Source: Axinella damicornis
Taxonomy: Eukaryota > Porifera > Demospongiae > Axinellida > Axinellidae
Assembly: GCA_963931865.1 (NCBI GenBank)
Contig: OZ007513.1
Location: 12,177,467 to 12,241,466 of the forward strand
Direction of reading: 5' to 3'
DNA: 64,000 bases
This document shows positions 25,701 through 32,685 of this stretch, piece by piece. Numbering within the stretch: the first letter of the stretch is position 1; every line of letters begins with the position of its first letter. Below the pieces are notes generated by a model. That model worked only from the letters and a program-made list of their open reading frames with translations, did not search any database and was not told where the DNA came from. A program made the translations under genes and the position numbers.

Positions 25701-26321
25701 TATGGTCAGATCTACCCCAAGAACAGCAGATCATTTCGATCGGCTCTGTGGCCACAGTGTATAACTATTTTTACACAATAGCAATTACTTTGTAGTACGT
25801 TATCATACAGCTTTACTCTTGTTGTATGTTTATTGCTCTCGTGCTTAAATCAGTGAACATGCTCTGTTTATAGTTGTCATGTGTTACTATAGCTATGCCA
25901 TCCCATGTGATTTGTAAGACTATATAGATTATAATAATATGCATGATGCAGCATTCTACTGTATGCTATAAAAGGAAGCTATAGGCCTATGATAAGCTTG
26001 GAGGAATGCCACATCTAAACAGAAACAAGTTGTGTTGATAGCTGTTAGACATCGATGCATCGAAGTAATAACTGATGCAGCAAGGAAGAATTCTGGACCG
26101 AGACGTTACCAGGATAAATTTATATTAATTTTATACAATACATGCAAGTGCATGCTACACATCAAGACCAGAGGATAAGCCTCCATACTAACAATCCAGT
26201 CTCACAGACTATTCACCAATGAGCATGTACATGTCAGTTTAAGCTCACCCAATCCTCCTCCAACAGCAAGGAGACAGAGTAATGGCAGGCAAAGAGTCCA
26301 GTTTCTGTATTTCAACCCCAT
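4515..26321 (-). CDS. Receptor gene 1: IgGFc-binding / SRCR / Ig2 / FN3x26 / juxtamembrane module / TM / NPLY tail
   Basis: Giant single-pass receptor gene on the minus strand. The coding order is signal peptide (26321-26249), IgGFc-binding domain (22471-21143), SRCR (20944-20774, 20688-20521), Ig (20453-20115), Ig (19777-19442), 26 FN3 domains (19181-5780, 27 exons), juxtamembrane exon A (5565-5510), exon B with TM (5310-4871) and tail (4725-4515). All 36 exons join without a frame break and sum to 10,662 nt, or 3,553 aa plus stop. Junctions are phase 1 down to the end of the FN3 array, then 1, 0, 2. The first intron is 3.8 kb and the others are mostly 100-700 bp. Receptor gene 2 (27271-32252) is a tandem paralogue. 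The domain families point to a cell-surface adhesion or recognition receptor; ligand and function are unknown. Extra or alternative exons cannot be excluded. Confidence 0.88.
4871..5565 (-). CDS. Receptor gene 1: juxtamembrane cysteine module and transmembrane helix
   Basis: Exon A (5565-5510, phase 1 to 0) encodes TTTVQISLSGVTDCSSWI. Exon B (5310-4871, phase 0 to 2) starts with EKMAALTDQVA, then LICRCDFTPDHITNGRWDCD, a region ending IADDIRRWAN, and two more cysteines in KTCLNYDC. A hydrophobic helix follows (WIIGLITGIIVVLIIVAVIV, about residues 110-135 of the exon), then basic stop-transfer residues (KYKKDE). The same two-exon unit recurs in receptor gene 2 (29092-27799) and receptor gene 3 (63012-61796). 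I do not recognise a named domain. A disulphide-bearing, SEA-like fold is possible, but no autoproteolytic site was seen. Confidence 0.85.
5780..19181 (-). CDS. Receptor gene 1: array of 26 fibronectin type III domains
   Basis: FN3 exons, 5' to 3': 19181-18915, 18821-18540, 18223-17936, 17861-17565, 17219-16932, 16631-16344, 16272-15982, 15822-15532, 15453-15166, 15003-14716, 14599-14309, 14121-13834, 13354-13070, 12941-12651, 12384-12094, 11728-11447, 11213-10929, 10546-10259, 10180-9893, 9826-9536, 9411-9124, 8853-8563, 8129-7833, 7449-7153, 6952-6743 plus 6504-6412 (one domain), 6094-5780. All are phase 1-1, and each whole-domain exon is a multiple of three. Recurrent motifs are A-P-S-x-P-P at the start, L-S-W-x-P-P, Q-N-G-I-I-x-x-Y, L-H-P-Y-Y-x-Y-x-C and E-D-G at the end. 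The domain at 6952-6412 is the only one with an internal intron. The array would form a long, stiff extracellular stalk. The domain count is high confidence; single edges may shift by a base or two. Confidence 0.88.
10841..10887. mobile_element. Foldback MITE, TAGCCTCGTTCCCAG family
   Basis: A short palindrome (CGTTCCCAGGCC ... GGCCTGGGAACGAGGCT) with flanks resembling a 9-bp duplication (7 of 9). It lies in the intron after the FN3 exon at 11213-10929. Confidence 0.7.
11975..12094. mobile_element. Foldback MITE with perfect 9-bp target duplication on a splice donor
   Basis: The element spans 11984-12085: TAGCCTCGTTCCCAGTC at the left, its reverse complement at the right, and arms continuing through CCACGCCCAGCTTTTCGT. 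The 9-bp repeat CTATGTACC flanks it at 11975-11983 and 12086-12094. The right copy contains the last base and the GT of the splice donor of the FN3 exon 12384-12094, so insertion duplicated the donor. Confidence 0.88.
19442..19777 (-). CDS. Receptor gene 1: immunoglobulin-like domain 2
   Basis: A 336-nt phase 1-1 exon. Key Ig features are GTLTCTIMV (first cysteine), VTTWRKG (core tryptophan) and ADSGQYTCKA (second cysteine). Several Asn-X-Ser/Thr sites suggest glycosylation. It lies directly N-terminal to the FN3 array. Confidence 0.9.
20115..20453 (-). CDS. Receptor gene 1: immunoglobulin-like domain 1
   Basis: A 339-nt phase 1-1 exon encodes an Ig-fold domain of about 113 aa. The B-strand cysteine is in GNRVTITCSIRV, followed by VMAVWRRG (core tryptophan) and DSGEYTCEA (the D-x-G/S-x-Y-x-C motif with the second cysteine). 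It closely resembles the next Ig exon and the single Ig of receptor gene 2, so the three come from internal duplication. Confidence 0.9.
20521..20944 (-). CDS. Receptor gene 1: SRCR domain (two exons)
   Basis: Exons 20944-20774 and 20688-20521, phase 1 throughout, encode one scavenger receptor cysteine-rich domain. The first half carries GTVQVCLDGVWTYVCG and DATVICRQLGFS; the second carries RCSGSESTLMDCPHDGDFG and ends with a final cysteine pair near AAAVECQQC. The intron in the middle of the domain is at the same place in receptor gene 2 and in all four SRCR domains of the kinase gene at 47-57 kb. SRCR domains bind polyanionic or protein ligands outside the cell. Confidence 0.9.
21143..22471 (-). 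CDS. Receptor gene 1: IgGFc-binding-type N-terminal domain, single exon
   Basis: One 1,329-nt exon (443 codons, phase 1 to 1). It begins with a stretch naming an intact folded product (EFYIGFMKNYQGG) and contains the family's core block: SNKPIAFFSGHECADVPVG, then CDHLAEQIPPTITWG. This resembles the N-terminal IgGFc-binding domain of vertebrate FCGBP and of many invertebrate adhesion receptors. The repeated cysteines, Asn-X-Ser/Thr sites and beta-rich pattern suit an extracellular domain. The paralogous exon in receptor gene 2 (32252-30915) matches it along its whole length. Binding of IgG Fc is not implied, since invertebrates lack IgG; the name is only the family label. Confidence 0.88.
23331..23457. 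repeat. Inverted repeat (foldback), arms about 40 bp
   Basis: The left arm begins TTATGGCCTCCCAAAATTCAG and the right arm is its near-perfect reverse complement ending GGAGGCCATAA. About 45 bp lie between, and the match includes CCCATTGAAGCCC / GGGCTTCAATGGG. It would form a strong hairpin in the transcript. It is probably a small non-autonomous foldback element; no target duplication was identified. Confidence 0.8.
23474..25030. repeat. Diverged tandem array, unit about 390-500 bp, four copies
   Basis: Copies start near 23474, 23863, 24365 and 24806 with CACAGGAGGTA or a close variant, followed by CCATGGAATGTC. Each also has GTAGGTGGGTCATC-like, GGCTAGCTATA and GTGTGTCCTGTTAGCT blocks. A fifth, partial copy lies outside the intron at about 26478-26560. 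The copies carry indels, so the duplication is old. No coding potential is shared by the copies. Confidence 0.75.
25141..25192. repeat. GGACAC/GGACGC hexamer microsatellite
   Basis: About eight consecutive hexamers of the form CGGACRC, with A/G variation at one position. It is followed by a short CAGCCCTTTT direct repeat (25219-25241). Confidence 0.85.
26249..26321 (-). CDS. Receptor gene 1, exon 1: start codon and signal peptide
   Basis: The ATG at 26321-26319 opens a 24-codon exon reading MGLKYRNWTLC, then a leucine-rich core (LPLLCLLAV) and a glycine-rich end. This is a classical signal peptide with a basic n-region and hydrophobic h-region. It ends in phase 1 at a GTGAGC donor (26248-26247), matching the phase-1 acceptor of the IgGFc exon at 22471. 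The link across 3.8 kb is inferred from phase and order. No better start was seen closer to the IgGFc exon. Confidence 0.72.
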
Positions 26322-27270
26322 TGTAAAACACATTCAAGTAGCCAGCTACAGTGCAATCCACTGCATTTAGTTACATAGTATCATCAGCCTGACAACTTGT
26401 GCGACTGGAAGCATAGCTATAATTATGATGCAATCTTGGCTGATGACGAATAAGCTTGAATATAGTTGTCATTCCTGACCTTCATTTATTGGAGGTAAAA
26501 CCCGTGAATGTCGTGACCCTTCAATGAATGTACACCGCCATATCCTATTTGCTATCTGCCATCTGCATTGTTTACAATATACTAGCTGTATTCATAGCTA
26601 TCTAGCACACCAAGCCTTTGTTCAATATTGCTCTAATTGTGGGAAATATAAATGGGTAGAATAAAGCTAACGTACCGGGCGAGCATTTAAGAAGCCTCTA
26701 GGACTGCTAGCTAGGTTGTTCACAATTTTCTACAATAATAGTATTAAGAGCTTTCCTTCTGGTTTCCAAGCTTGGCAGGTTCAGATCTAGAGCATATAGC
26801 ATCTCTGAATATTCTCTGTCTATCTTTGAGACACATATATACACGTAGGTTCTAGCTTGTCCTAGCGGTACAATTATGGATTCCTGATTGACCTATCTCC
26901 AGACGTCATCAAATCATGATCAAACTTAGAAAGAGCTAGTTTTCTCCCAACCAAGAGGTTTGCCATAGGTGCACAGTTTTCACTCTACATTGCAATTGAC
27001 TATTGCAACTGAAAGAAAAAAATTGTGCCAAAATGTCAAGCAGTTGCATGTGCATGTATAGAGAGGAAACATCGTCCAAAATAAATGTACAGTCCAACAC
27101 TTAATAATATATTTATTAGCATAATAATTATTCAAATGACCAAAATAATGATAAGGCTTAAGATACAAAAGCTTTGGTTGCTGAAAGTACAGTACATATT
27201 GTACTAGTATGACAGTACACAAGCAAACACGAAAGGATTCTAGGATGGAGTATCAAGTCAACATTCTTTT
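26322..27270. other. Intergenic spacer between receptor genes 2 and 1
   Basis: About 950 bp separates the stop of receptor gene 2 from the start of receptor gene 1, both on the minus strand. It must hold the 3' flank of gene 2 and probably the promoter of gene 1. No clear TATA box was seen. A partial copy of the intron-1 repeat is at about 26478-26560, so that repeat was partly spread on both sides of exon 1. Confidence 0.5.
27112..27117 (-). terminator. Candidate poly(A) signal of receptor gene 2
   Basis: AATAAA on the minus strand, about 155 nt past the TAA of receptor gene 2. The distance is normal for a 3' UTR, but the motif is frequent by chance in AT-rich DNA. Confidence 0.35.
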
Positions 27271-27403
27271 TTAATATTGCAAAGCCACATTAGCATAAAT
27301 GTTGCTATCATTTTGCACTTGCCGGAACTTGGTGACATCTTCGTATGCAGCATTTTCTTTCATAGGAATGTCTGCTGGTTCACTGGTTCTTGTAGCAGGT
27401 GAT
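27271..27403 (-). CDS. Receptor gene 2: cytoplasmic tail exon with two YxxV motifs
   Basis: Phase-2 entry, ends at TAA (27273-27271). The 44-residue tail contains AAYEDV and, 12 residues after its valine, NIYANV, and ends ALQY. The spacing resembles an ITAM, but valine replaces the usual leucine or isoleucine at Y+3. The two tyrosines are plausible SH2 docking sites. The NPLY motif of receptor genes 1 and 3 is absent. Confidence 0.82.
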
Positions 27404-30400
27404 CTGTACGTGAGCAGAGTCATCCGAGGACTAATAATGAAACTGTCACGTTAAGTATTTATGTCTGGACAGGTGAGAAAATTAATGTATAGTGGCTGTA
27501 TAGCTTCGTTCCCAGGCTCCTCCCCAGCTTTTTGTTGTACAGTATGCTGGGAACGAGGCTAGAAGGCTGTGATGACTATTATTGACAGCTGATACCATTT
27601 GAGGAGGGAACGAACCCCTCTTATCAGGTTCCTTAGAACTAAGATGTGTTTTATCTGTTAGAATTATGGGCACTCAATACTAGCCTCATTCCCAGGCCAC
27701 GTGGAGTAGATAAAGGTGTTCTTTATACTCTGCATGGTCTGGGAACACGGCTAGGGCAATACAGCAACAACAACAACTCGATCCTAGCTTCTCATCACCT
27801 GCAATACTTCCTGGCAACCACGACGGCAACAACAAGTGCAACAACCACGAGTGCAACAACGAGTGCAACAACTGCGACTATAACTATGACCCCAGCAGCC
27901 ACACCTCCGACAACAGCTGGTACTGGCAGCATGCTTTCGACTGTTACTTGAATATCTGGCTGGCATCCCTGCTCCATGAAGGACTGTGTTTCAACGGAAC
28001 ACATGGGATCAACTGCCAGCAAGCCGTCAGCAACTGTAATGTTTGCACCACCATCAACCCACTGAGAAATGTACGAGAAGACAGTCGATATGTTGATATA
28101 GGGAATTGGGGCGGAGAGTGCGGCACGAAATGCAACATTGTCTGCATTGTCACTATAACATATGAATGTCGAATTAGTGATATCTCTTTCCAATATCCCA
28201 CATTGGCACAAGCGTTCAGTGTTCTCTACCACGGCTGTAGTCACTGTATGGGCTTTCTCTGATGTCATAGAAAGCTGCAGTGAATGGAATATTTGACAAT
28301 AAATTACGTACAAAGACTACAATGATTGTATTCAGTAGCTTTGCAGGGGATAATGCTTCAGAGCACAATCTATGTACTTTGTGTGTACAAGCAACATGCA
28401 GGTAGGCCAGAATAACTTTTGTATTGTGTCTAGAAGCTAGCAAGTGATAAGTCCTGGGTGAACACCATCATTACAAATTACTTCAGGAGCTCATGAAACA
28501 CCAAAAAAGTGATCAATTCTGCACAACACATGCATAGAAGCACAAATGCTATCCTAATGAATACAGCATAGTGGTGAGTTTCAAACTTAGAGTTCCCTGA
28601 GAAGGACAAGTGGTAACACCTTCAGAGAGTCTACCTCTAGAGAGTCTACCTCCTATAGGCTCTTCTCTTGACAGAGAGATGTTCCTCAATGCATGGATTT
28701 TGACAGGCTGCATTGATGCGTGACCGAAGCATGTCGCCACTGTGGCATAATTATACATTTTGCGAGGAGCTGTGGCCTGCAGACCTTGTGCACACAGTGG
28801 CCATTGCAACATGTTGCTGAGATTAAATCACACTAGCGCTTCAACCTCATTCCATCCTCATTCTCAGAATCACCTTCTGAGTACATGTGGTCAGAAAAAG
28901 CATTTTTCGAACTTTCAGGAATTTGGATATGGATACACTCCATGAAATGACATTGATCATTGAGTCAAGTTACGTTCATGCTGCAATTTCTACCAAGAAA
29001 CTGCTAGAACACTATCAGGCTTACATCAGATATCCATTCTCTGCACCTCCCAACACCAACCAAATGTATTTGAAAATCATCGAAGGGTGTAGCTGTATGA
29101 ACAGAGACGATTATCATGATGATCACAATAATGACAACCTATGAAGTATATAGCATTTAACTGACACGGGCATCAAGTCTTGCATCATGCATGCAAACTT
29201 TGCATAGTATGTGTTGTTTAAAATTTCAGTTTTCAGCCAAATTCAATTATTTCAGCACATACAGGTAGTGTTGAAAGTGTTACCAGGCGGTTTCCTGACT
29301 CTACTCAAGCCCTAAATTAATGATGTGTTTGTCACCTTCTTACAGAGATGGAAATTGTACGGAAAATGAGGTAATGCATGGTTGCTATGGTAACCTGACA
29401 GCTATCTGTGGACACACTTGCAATAGCAGCATATACACTGTACATAGTCCTAATTGTGTACAAGTTGTACTTAACTTCTCACCTTGAATAGCCACAGTAT
29501 TCATAGTTGAACGTGTTGATATGTTCCCAGCAGCATCAGAAATCAGTGTTGATTCACAAGTGTAGACACCGCTGTCAGCCACCTCAACAGGATTAATTGT
29601 TACACTGGATACAAACGATGTAGTACCCTCAGCTAAAACTGCTGCTGAAATGTTCATTCGACTGCTGTTGGTGATTCGGACACTAACCATCTTCCAGACT
29701 GCCACGACCCTAACCTCACCCGCCACAGATGCATCCACTCGAGTCTTGCACGTAATAATGACTCTATTTCCTGCATACAGAGGACCACTGACACTTACAG
29801 AGACCTCAGCAGATGGAACTGAAAATAGAAAATAACATGTAAGCAAATGTTGCTGCTATAACTGAAGTTCATACAAAATTGTTACAGTACAGCATGAGTG
29901 AGCGATTCACTCTAAGACGCTGCTGGGAGATGGTTAGACCAATACCTAGTCCATAACTCATCAATAGCTGACCGCGCATATCTTCCATATCTTCTATGAT
30001 TGTGTGTCAATGTAAGGCTAGAATGGTTTCAGTCAGTGACAGATGTAATATTGTAACCGTGGCCCTGAGAACTTACATTCTTGGCACCCAATTCCTGCAG
30101 CTTCAGAGTTGCTGCAGGTAGCAAATCCACGTTCGTGAGGACAGTCAATCAGCGTGGACTCTCTCCCTCTGCAGCTGACATTGCTGAAGATCACAGGCCA
30201 ATTGACCTCTGACCTGCCTACTTGCGCACTGAAGGCAATGGCACCTGAAAGGATCGAAGCACATCATCTTGCAAGTGAATTAGCTATAATTCATTTTGAA
30301 ATATCACTTTCCTCATGCCTTCCCATAGCTATTACCTAGCTGCATACTATCGAGTGTACTAACATATAATTGAGACTACGTATATCCTTACCAGCAGGTG

Positions 30401-32252
30401 AGTATCCAATTTGCCTACAGGCAATAGCAGCATCCATATACGACCAGTCTCTTCCGCACACGTATGTCCATGCTCCTTCTAGGCAGATCTGAACAGTTCC
30501 TGTTGCAACAAACTGGCCTTGTGCAGGAAAAAAGTCACTGGCAAGCAATTTGATCTCCCCATGTTCACATCCACCTGAGTTCAATAGTCAGTCAGTCATG
30601 CAATGCATAATGAGGTACTGTTCAATGTCATAGGAGTGATGGCTCAAGTCTGTAATTCAACAAACAAATGTGACTCAAACTCCAGCTTTCATATGATGAT
30701 GATACCAAGACCACTAAATTAACTACAGTCAATAGTGTGTAAATAGTCTAGCTAGCTACTTTACCCAGCTGGATGGTCACCAAACTCGACAACGGTATGT
30801 CTCTACCAAAGGTACAGTTACTATATAATTCACTCTCCATCAAGCAAGGCATGTCCGTGGTCTTTTGTATATATCTGCAACAATGTCATGCGTAATAATT
30901 GTATTGGTACAAACCTGCAATGGGATTGAGTTTCATGCCAGCGGGATAGCCGTAACTGCTACCGACTTGAAACCCGTACACAACCACACCAAATACTGCA
31001 TCAGGATTTTCATGTCGGACGTGGCTTGCTCCCACACTGATGGATGTCTGCGTTGCGTAACCACAAATATCCACACTGGAACAGTATATGGGCATCCAAG
31101 AAGTGTCCGTCAGTGCAGTTCCATTTAGGAATATCATGCTAGGGTTGTAGAACTTGACTGGCACGGTGATGGTGAGAAAGTTTGCAAAGTGCAATTGCGA
31201 TACAAAGGTGTAGTTATCCTTGTACTGTTCTACTGGGGGAATCACCATCATGAAAGGATCTCCGTAGTCTGCAACATCAAGACTTCGCCCAGCAGCAAAC
31301 TGGACCAGTAGTACAGGCTTGTCCGCCTGAACACTGCAAAACATGCTATGATTAACGTTGAATTCCTGAGAACTTCCAATTTCATCAAGAGCAATAACGA
31401 TATTTGTCAAGGGTGATTCTCTGTTTGAAAAGCAACGAACAACTACTGACGTGGCATTCCTCGATCCAATAACTTTGTACCATTCACCTGAAATCCTGCT
31501 CTTTAGGGAAGCTGTGAAAAACAGTCGTCCCCAAGTTAGAGTTGGTGGTAATTGTTCTACCAGGTGATCACAATAGCCTACACCAACAGGGACATCAGCA
31601 CATTCATGACCACTAATGAATGCAATCGGCTTATTAGATGTAACCTTTGACCCTGTAAGGTCCAGTAAACTTTCAAACTGGAATGTCTGCATTCTGTTCA
31701 TCGTGATGGTGTACGATTCTCCAGATGCAAGAGTTAGTGTCGTGTCCCCTTCTCTAACTAAGTCGGAAGGAATCTGAATTGACTGAGTGGGAGTTATAGT
31801 CAGTTCAGTGCTGTCCTCGCAGGCAACTAACAGCACTTCACTTCTCAAGAATACTAGTACCCTGTTACCCCACTGTGTTGACACTGCAAAGAACGTGTAG
31901 TTCTCTGTATAATAAGAATCGGTGCAGGGAAGTGCAAGAAACCCATCGGCGCTGTATGTCTTGTAATTCATGCCATAAACTACAATTGTTTTTCTGGCGT
32001 CAGTTGCTTGTACACGAAACCCTTTATTCCTATCCATGATGTTTGACACAAAAGAATCACTTGACAGCACAACTTCTGTGACTGCATTGCTATGAGCAGT
32101 GTGCGAGGATAGTGTACCACTAGAGTTGCTAACAGTAAAATGTACCGGATCTGACTCTGTTGTTGTGACAAAGATGCTGAGTGTCCTGCTTGATGGTGTA
32201 TTCGATTTCAAAAAACCAGCATAAAATTCATTTCCAGCATTTTGTGGCAAAC
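27271..32252 (-). CDS. Receptor gene 2: IgGFc-binding / SRCR / Ig / juxtamembrane module / TM / YxxV tail
   Basis: Tandem paralogue of receptor gene 1, same strand and same exon phases. Exons: 32252-30915 (IgGFc-binding), 30574-30392 and 30244-30077 (SRCR), 29818-29483 (Ig), 29092-29025 (module exon A), 28274-27799 (module exon B and TM), 27403-27271 (tail, TAA). They join in frame to about 900 aa. The first exon enters in phase 1, so a separate signal-peptide exon must lie upstream; I could not find it between 32.3 and 35 kb. Compared with gene 1 it lacks the second Ig and all FN3 domains, giving a compact receptor. It is probably a surface recognition receptor; ligand unknown. Confidence 0.87.
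27500..27753. mobile_element. Two small foldback MITEs (27500-27562 and 27681-27753)
   Basis: Both are palindromes with ends close to TAGCCTCGTTCCCAGGCC and its complement. The second is flanked by ACTCAATAC and GGGCAATAC, an imperfect 9-bp duplication (6 of 9). They lie in the last intron of receptor gene 2, between the TM exon and the tail exon. They belong to the family described at 32349, 42980 and elsewhere. Confidence 0.75.
27799..29092 (-). CDS. Receptor gene 2: juxtamembrane module and Val/Ala-only transmembrane helix
   Basis: Exon A (29092-29025, phase 1 to 0) encodes FDDFQIHLVGVGRCREWI. Exon B (28274-27799, phase 0 to 2) has TSEKAHTVTTAVV, then RLCQCGILERDITNSTFICY and an S-Q-W-V-D segment before further cysteines (PMCSVE, QGC). 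The membrane helix is extreme: about 33 residues made almost only of Val, Ala and a few Gly/Ile, then ARKYCR. The DNA here is a degenerate 12-bp repeat (about 27826-27880), so the helix seems to have grown by repeat expansion. The module matches those of receptor genes 1 and 3, though it is the most diverged. Confidence 0.82.
29483..29818 (-). CDS. Receptor gene 2: immunoglobulin-like domain
   Basis: A 336-nt phase 1-1 exon. GNRVIITCKTRV holds the first cysteine, VVAVWKMV the core tryptophan and ADSGVYTCES the second cysteine. It is most similar to the Ig domains of receptor gene 1 (19.4-20.5 kb). Confidence 0.9.
30077..30574 (-). CDS. Receptor gene 2: SRCR domain (two exons)
   Basis: Exons 30574-30392 and 30244-30077, phase 1. 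First half: GTVQICLEGAWTYVCG and AAIACRQIGYS. Second half: NVSCRGRESTLIDCPHERG and a final cysteine in GIGCQE. The intron position is identical to that of the SRCR domain of receptor gene 1. Confidence 0.88.
30915..32252 (-). CDS. Receptor gene 2: IgGFc-binding-type domain exon
   Basis: One 1,338-nt exon, phase 1-1. The diagnostic block reads SNKPIAFISGHECADVPVG then CDHLVEQLPPTLTWG, nearly the same as in receptor gene 1. The two exons align end to end with small indels, which shows tandem gene duplication. It contains many potential N-glycosylation sites. Confidence 0.88.
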
Positions 32253-32348
32253 CTGCAATATTGGCAGACAGTTATTGCTTTAGCTAAATGGCACTAGCTA
32301 TGTGATCCATGCTGGATTCTTATATAGAAGGCGGTGTAGCTTATATAT

Positions 32349-32399
32349 TAGCCTCGTTCCCAGACCCGAGACGGCGTCTCGGGCCTGGGAACGAGGCTA
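32349..32399. mobile_element. 51-bp foldback MITE with perfect 9-bp target duplication
   Basis: A near-perfect palindrome beginning TAGCCTCGTTCCCAG. It is flanked on both sides by CTTATATAT (32340-32348 and 32400-32408). Confidence 0.88.
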
Positions 32400-32412
32400 C
32401 TTATATATATAC

Positions 32413-32685
32413 ACAAGTAATAAAAAACATTTAAAATGTAACAGGATGTAGGGATACCAGAACCGCAAAAAGTAAGGAAACAAGGTTGGGATGATCACAC
32501 AAAACAGTGAAGTATACAACCCCCTACAGAGATCTTTTTCCATAATACGTGTATAATGAAAAAAGATATGTAGGGGGATTGTATACTTCACTGTTTTGTG
32601 TGATCATCCCAACCTTGTTTCCTTACTTTTTGCGGTTCTGGTATCCCTACATCCTGTTACATTTTAAATGTTTTTTATTACTTGT
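32413..32685. repeat. Large near-perfect inverted repeat, arms about 125 bp
   Basis: The left arm (from about 32413, beginning ACAAGTAATAAAAAACATTT) is repeated in reverse complement to 32685, around a centre near 32545 with a short, mismatched loop. The same predicted peptide (PYILLHFKCFLLLVY) therefore appears from both strands, which is an artefact of the symmetry. It lies just upstream of the first known exon of receptor gene 2. It is probably a foldback transposon or a recent inverted duplication. Confidence 0.88.

Larger units (their letters stand above)
22472..26248 (-). other. Intron 1 of receptor gene 1 (3.8 kb, repeat-bearing)
   Basis: No credible exon lies between the signal-peptide exon and the IgGFc exon. 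The intron contains an inverted repeat at 23331-23457, a diverged tandem array from 23474 to about 25030, a hexamer microsatellite at 25141-25192, and an unexplained GC- and CpG-richer segment at about 25240-25760. Short direct repeats are also visible at 22730-22880. It is by far the longest intron of this gene. Confidence 0.65.

Noticed and set aside
25549..25764. A 71-aa + strand frame in the GC-richer part of intron 1
   Set aside because: No homology recognised, no splice context, and length within chance expectation.
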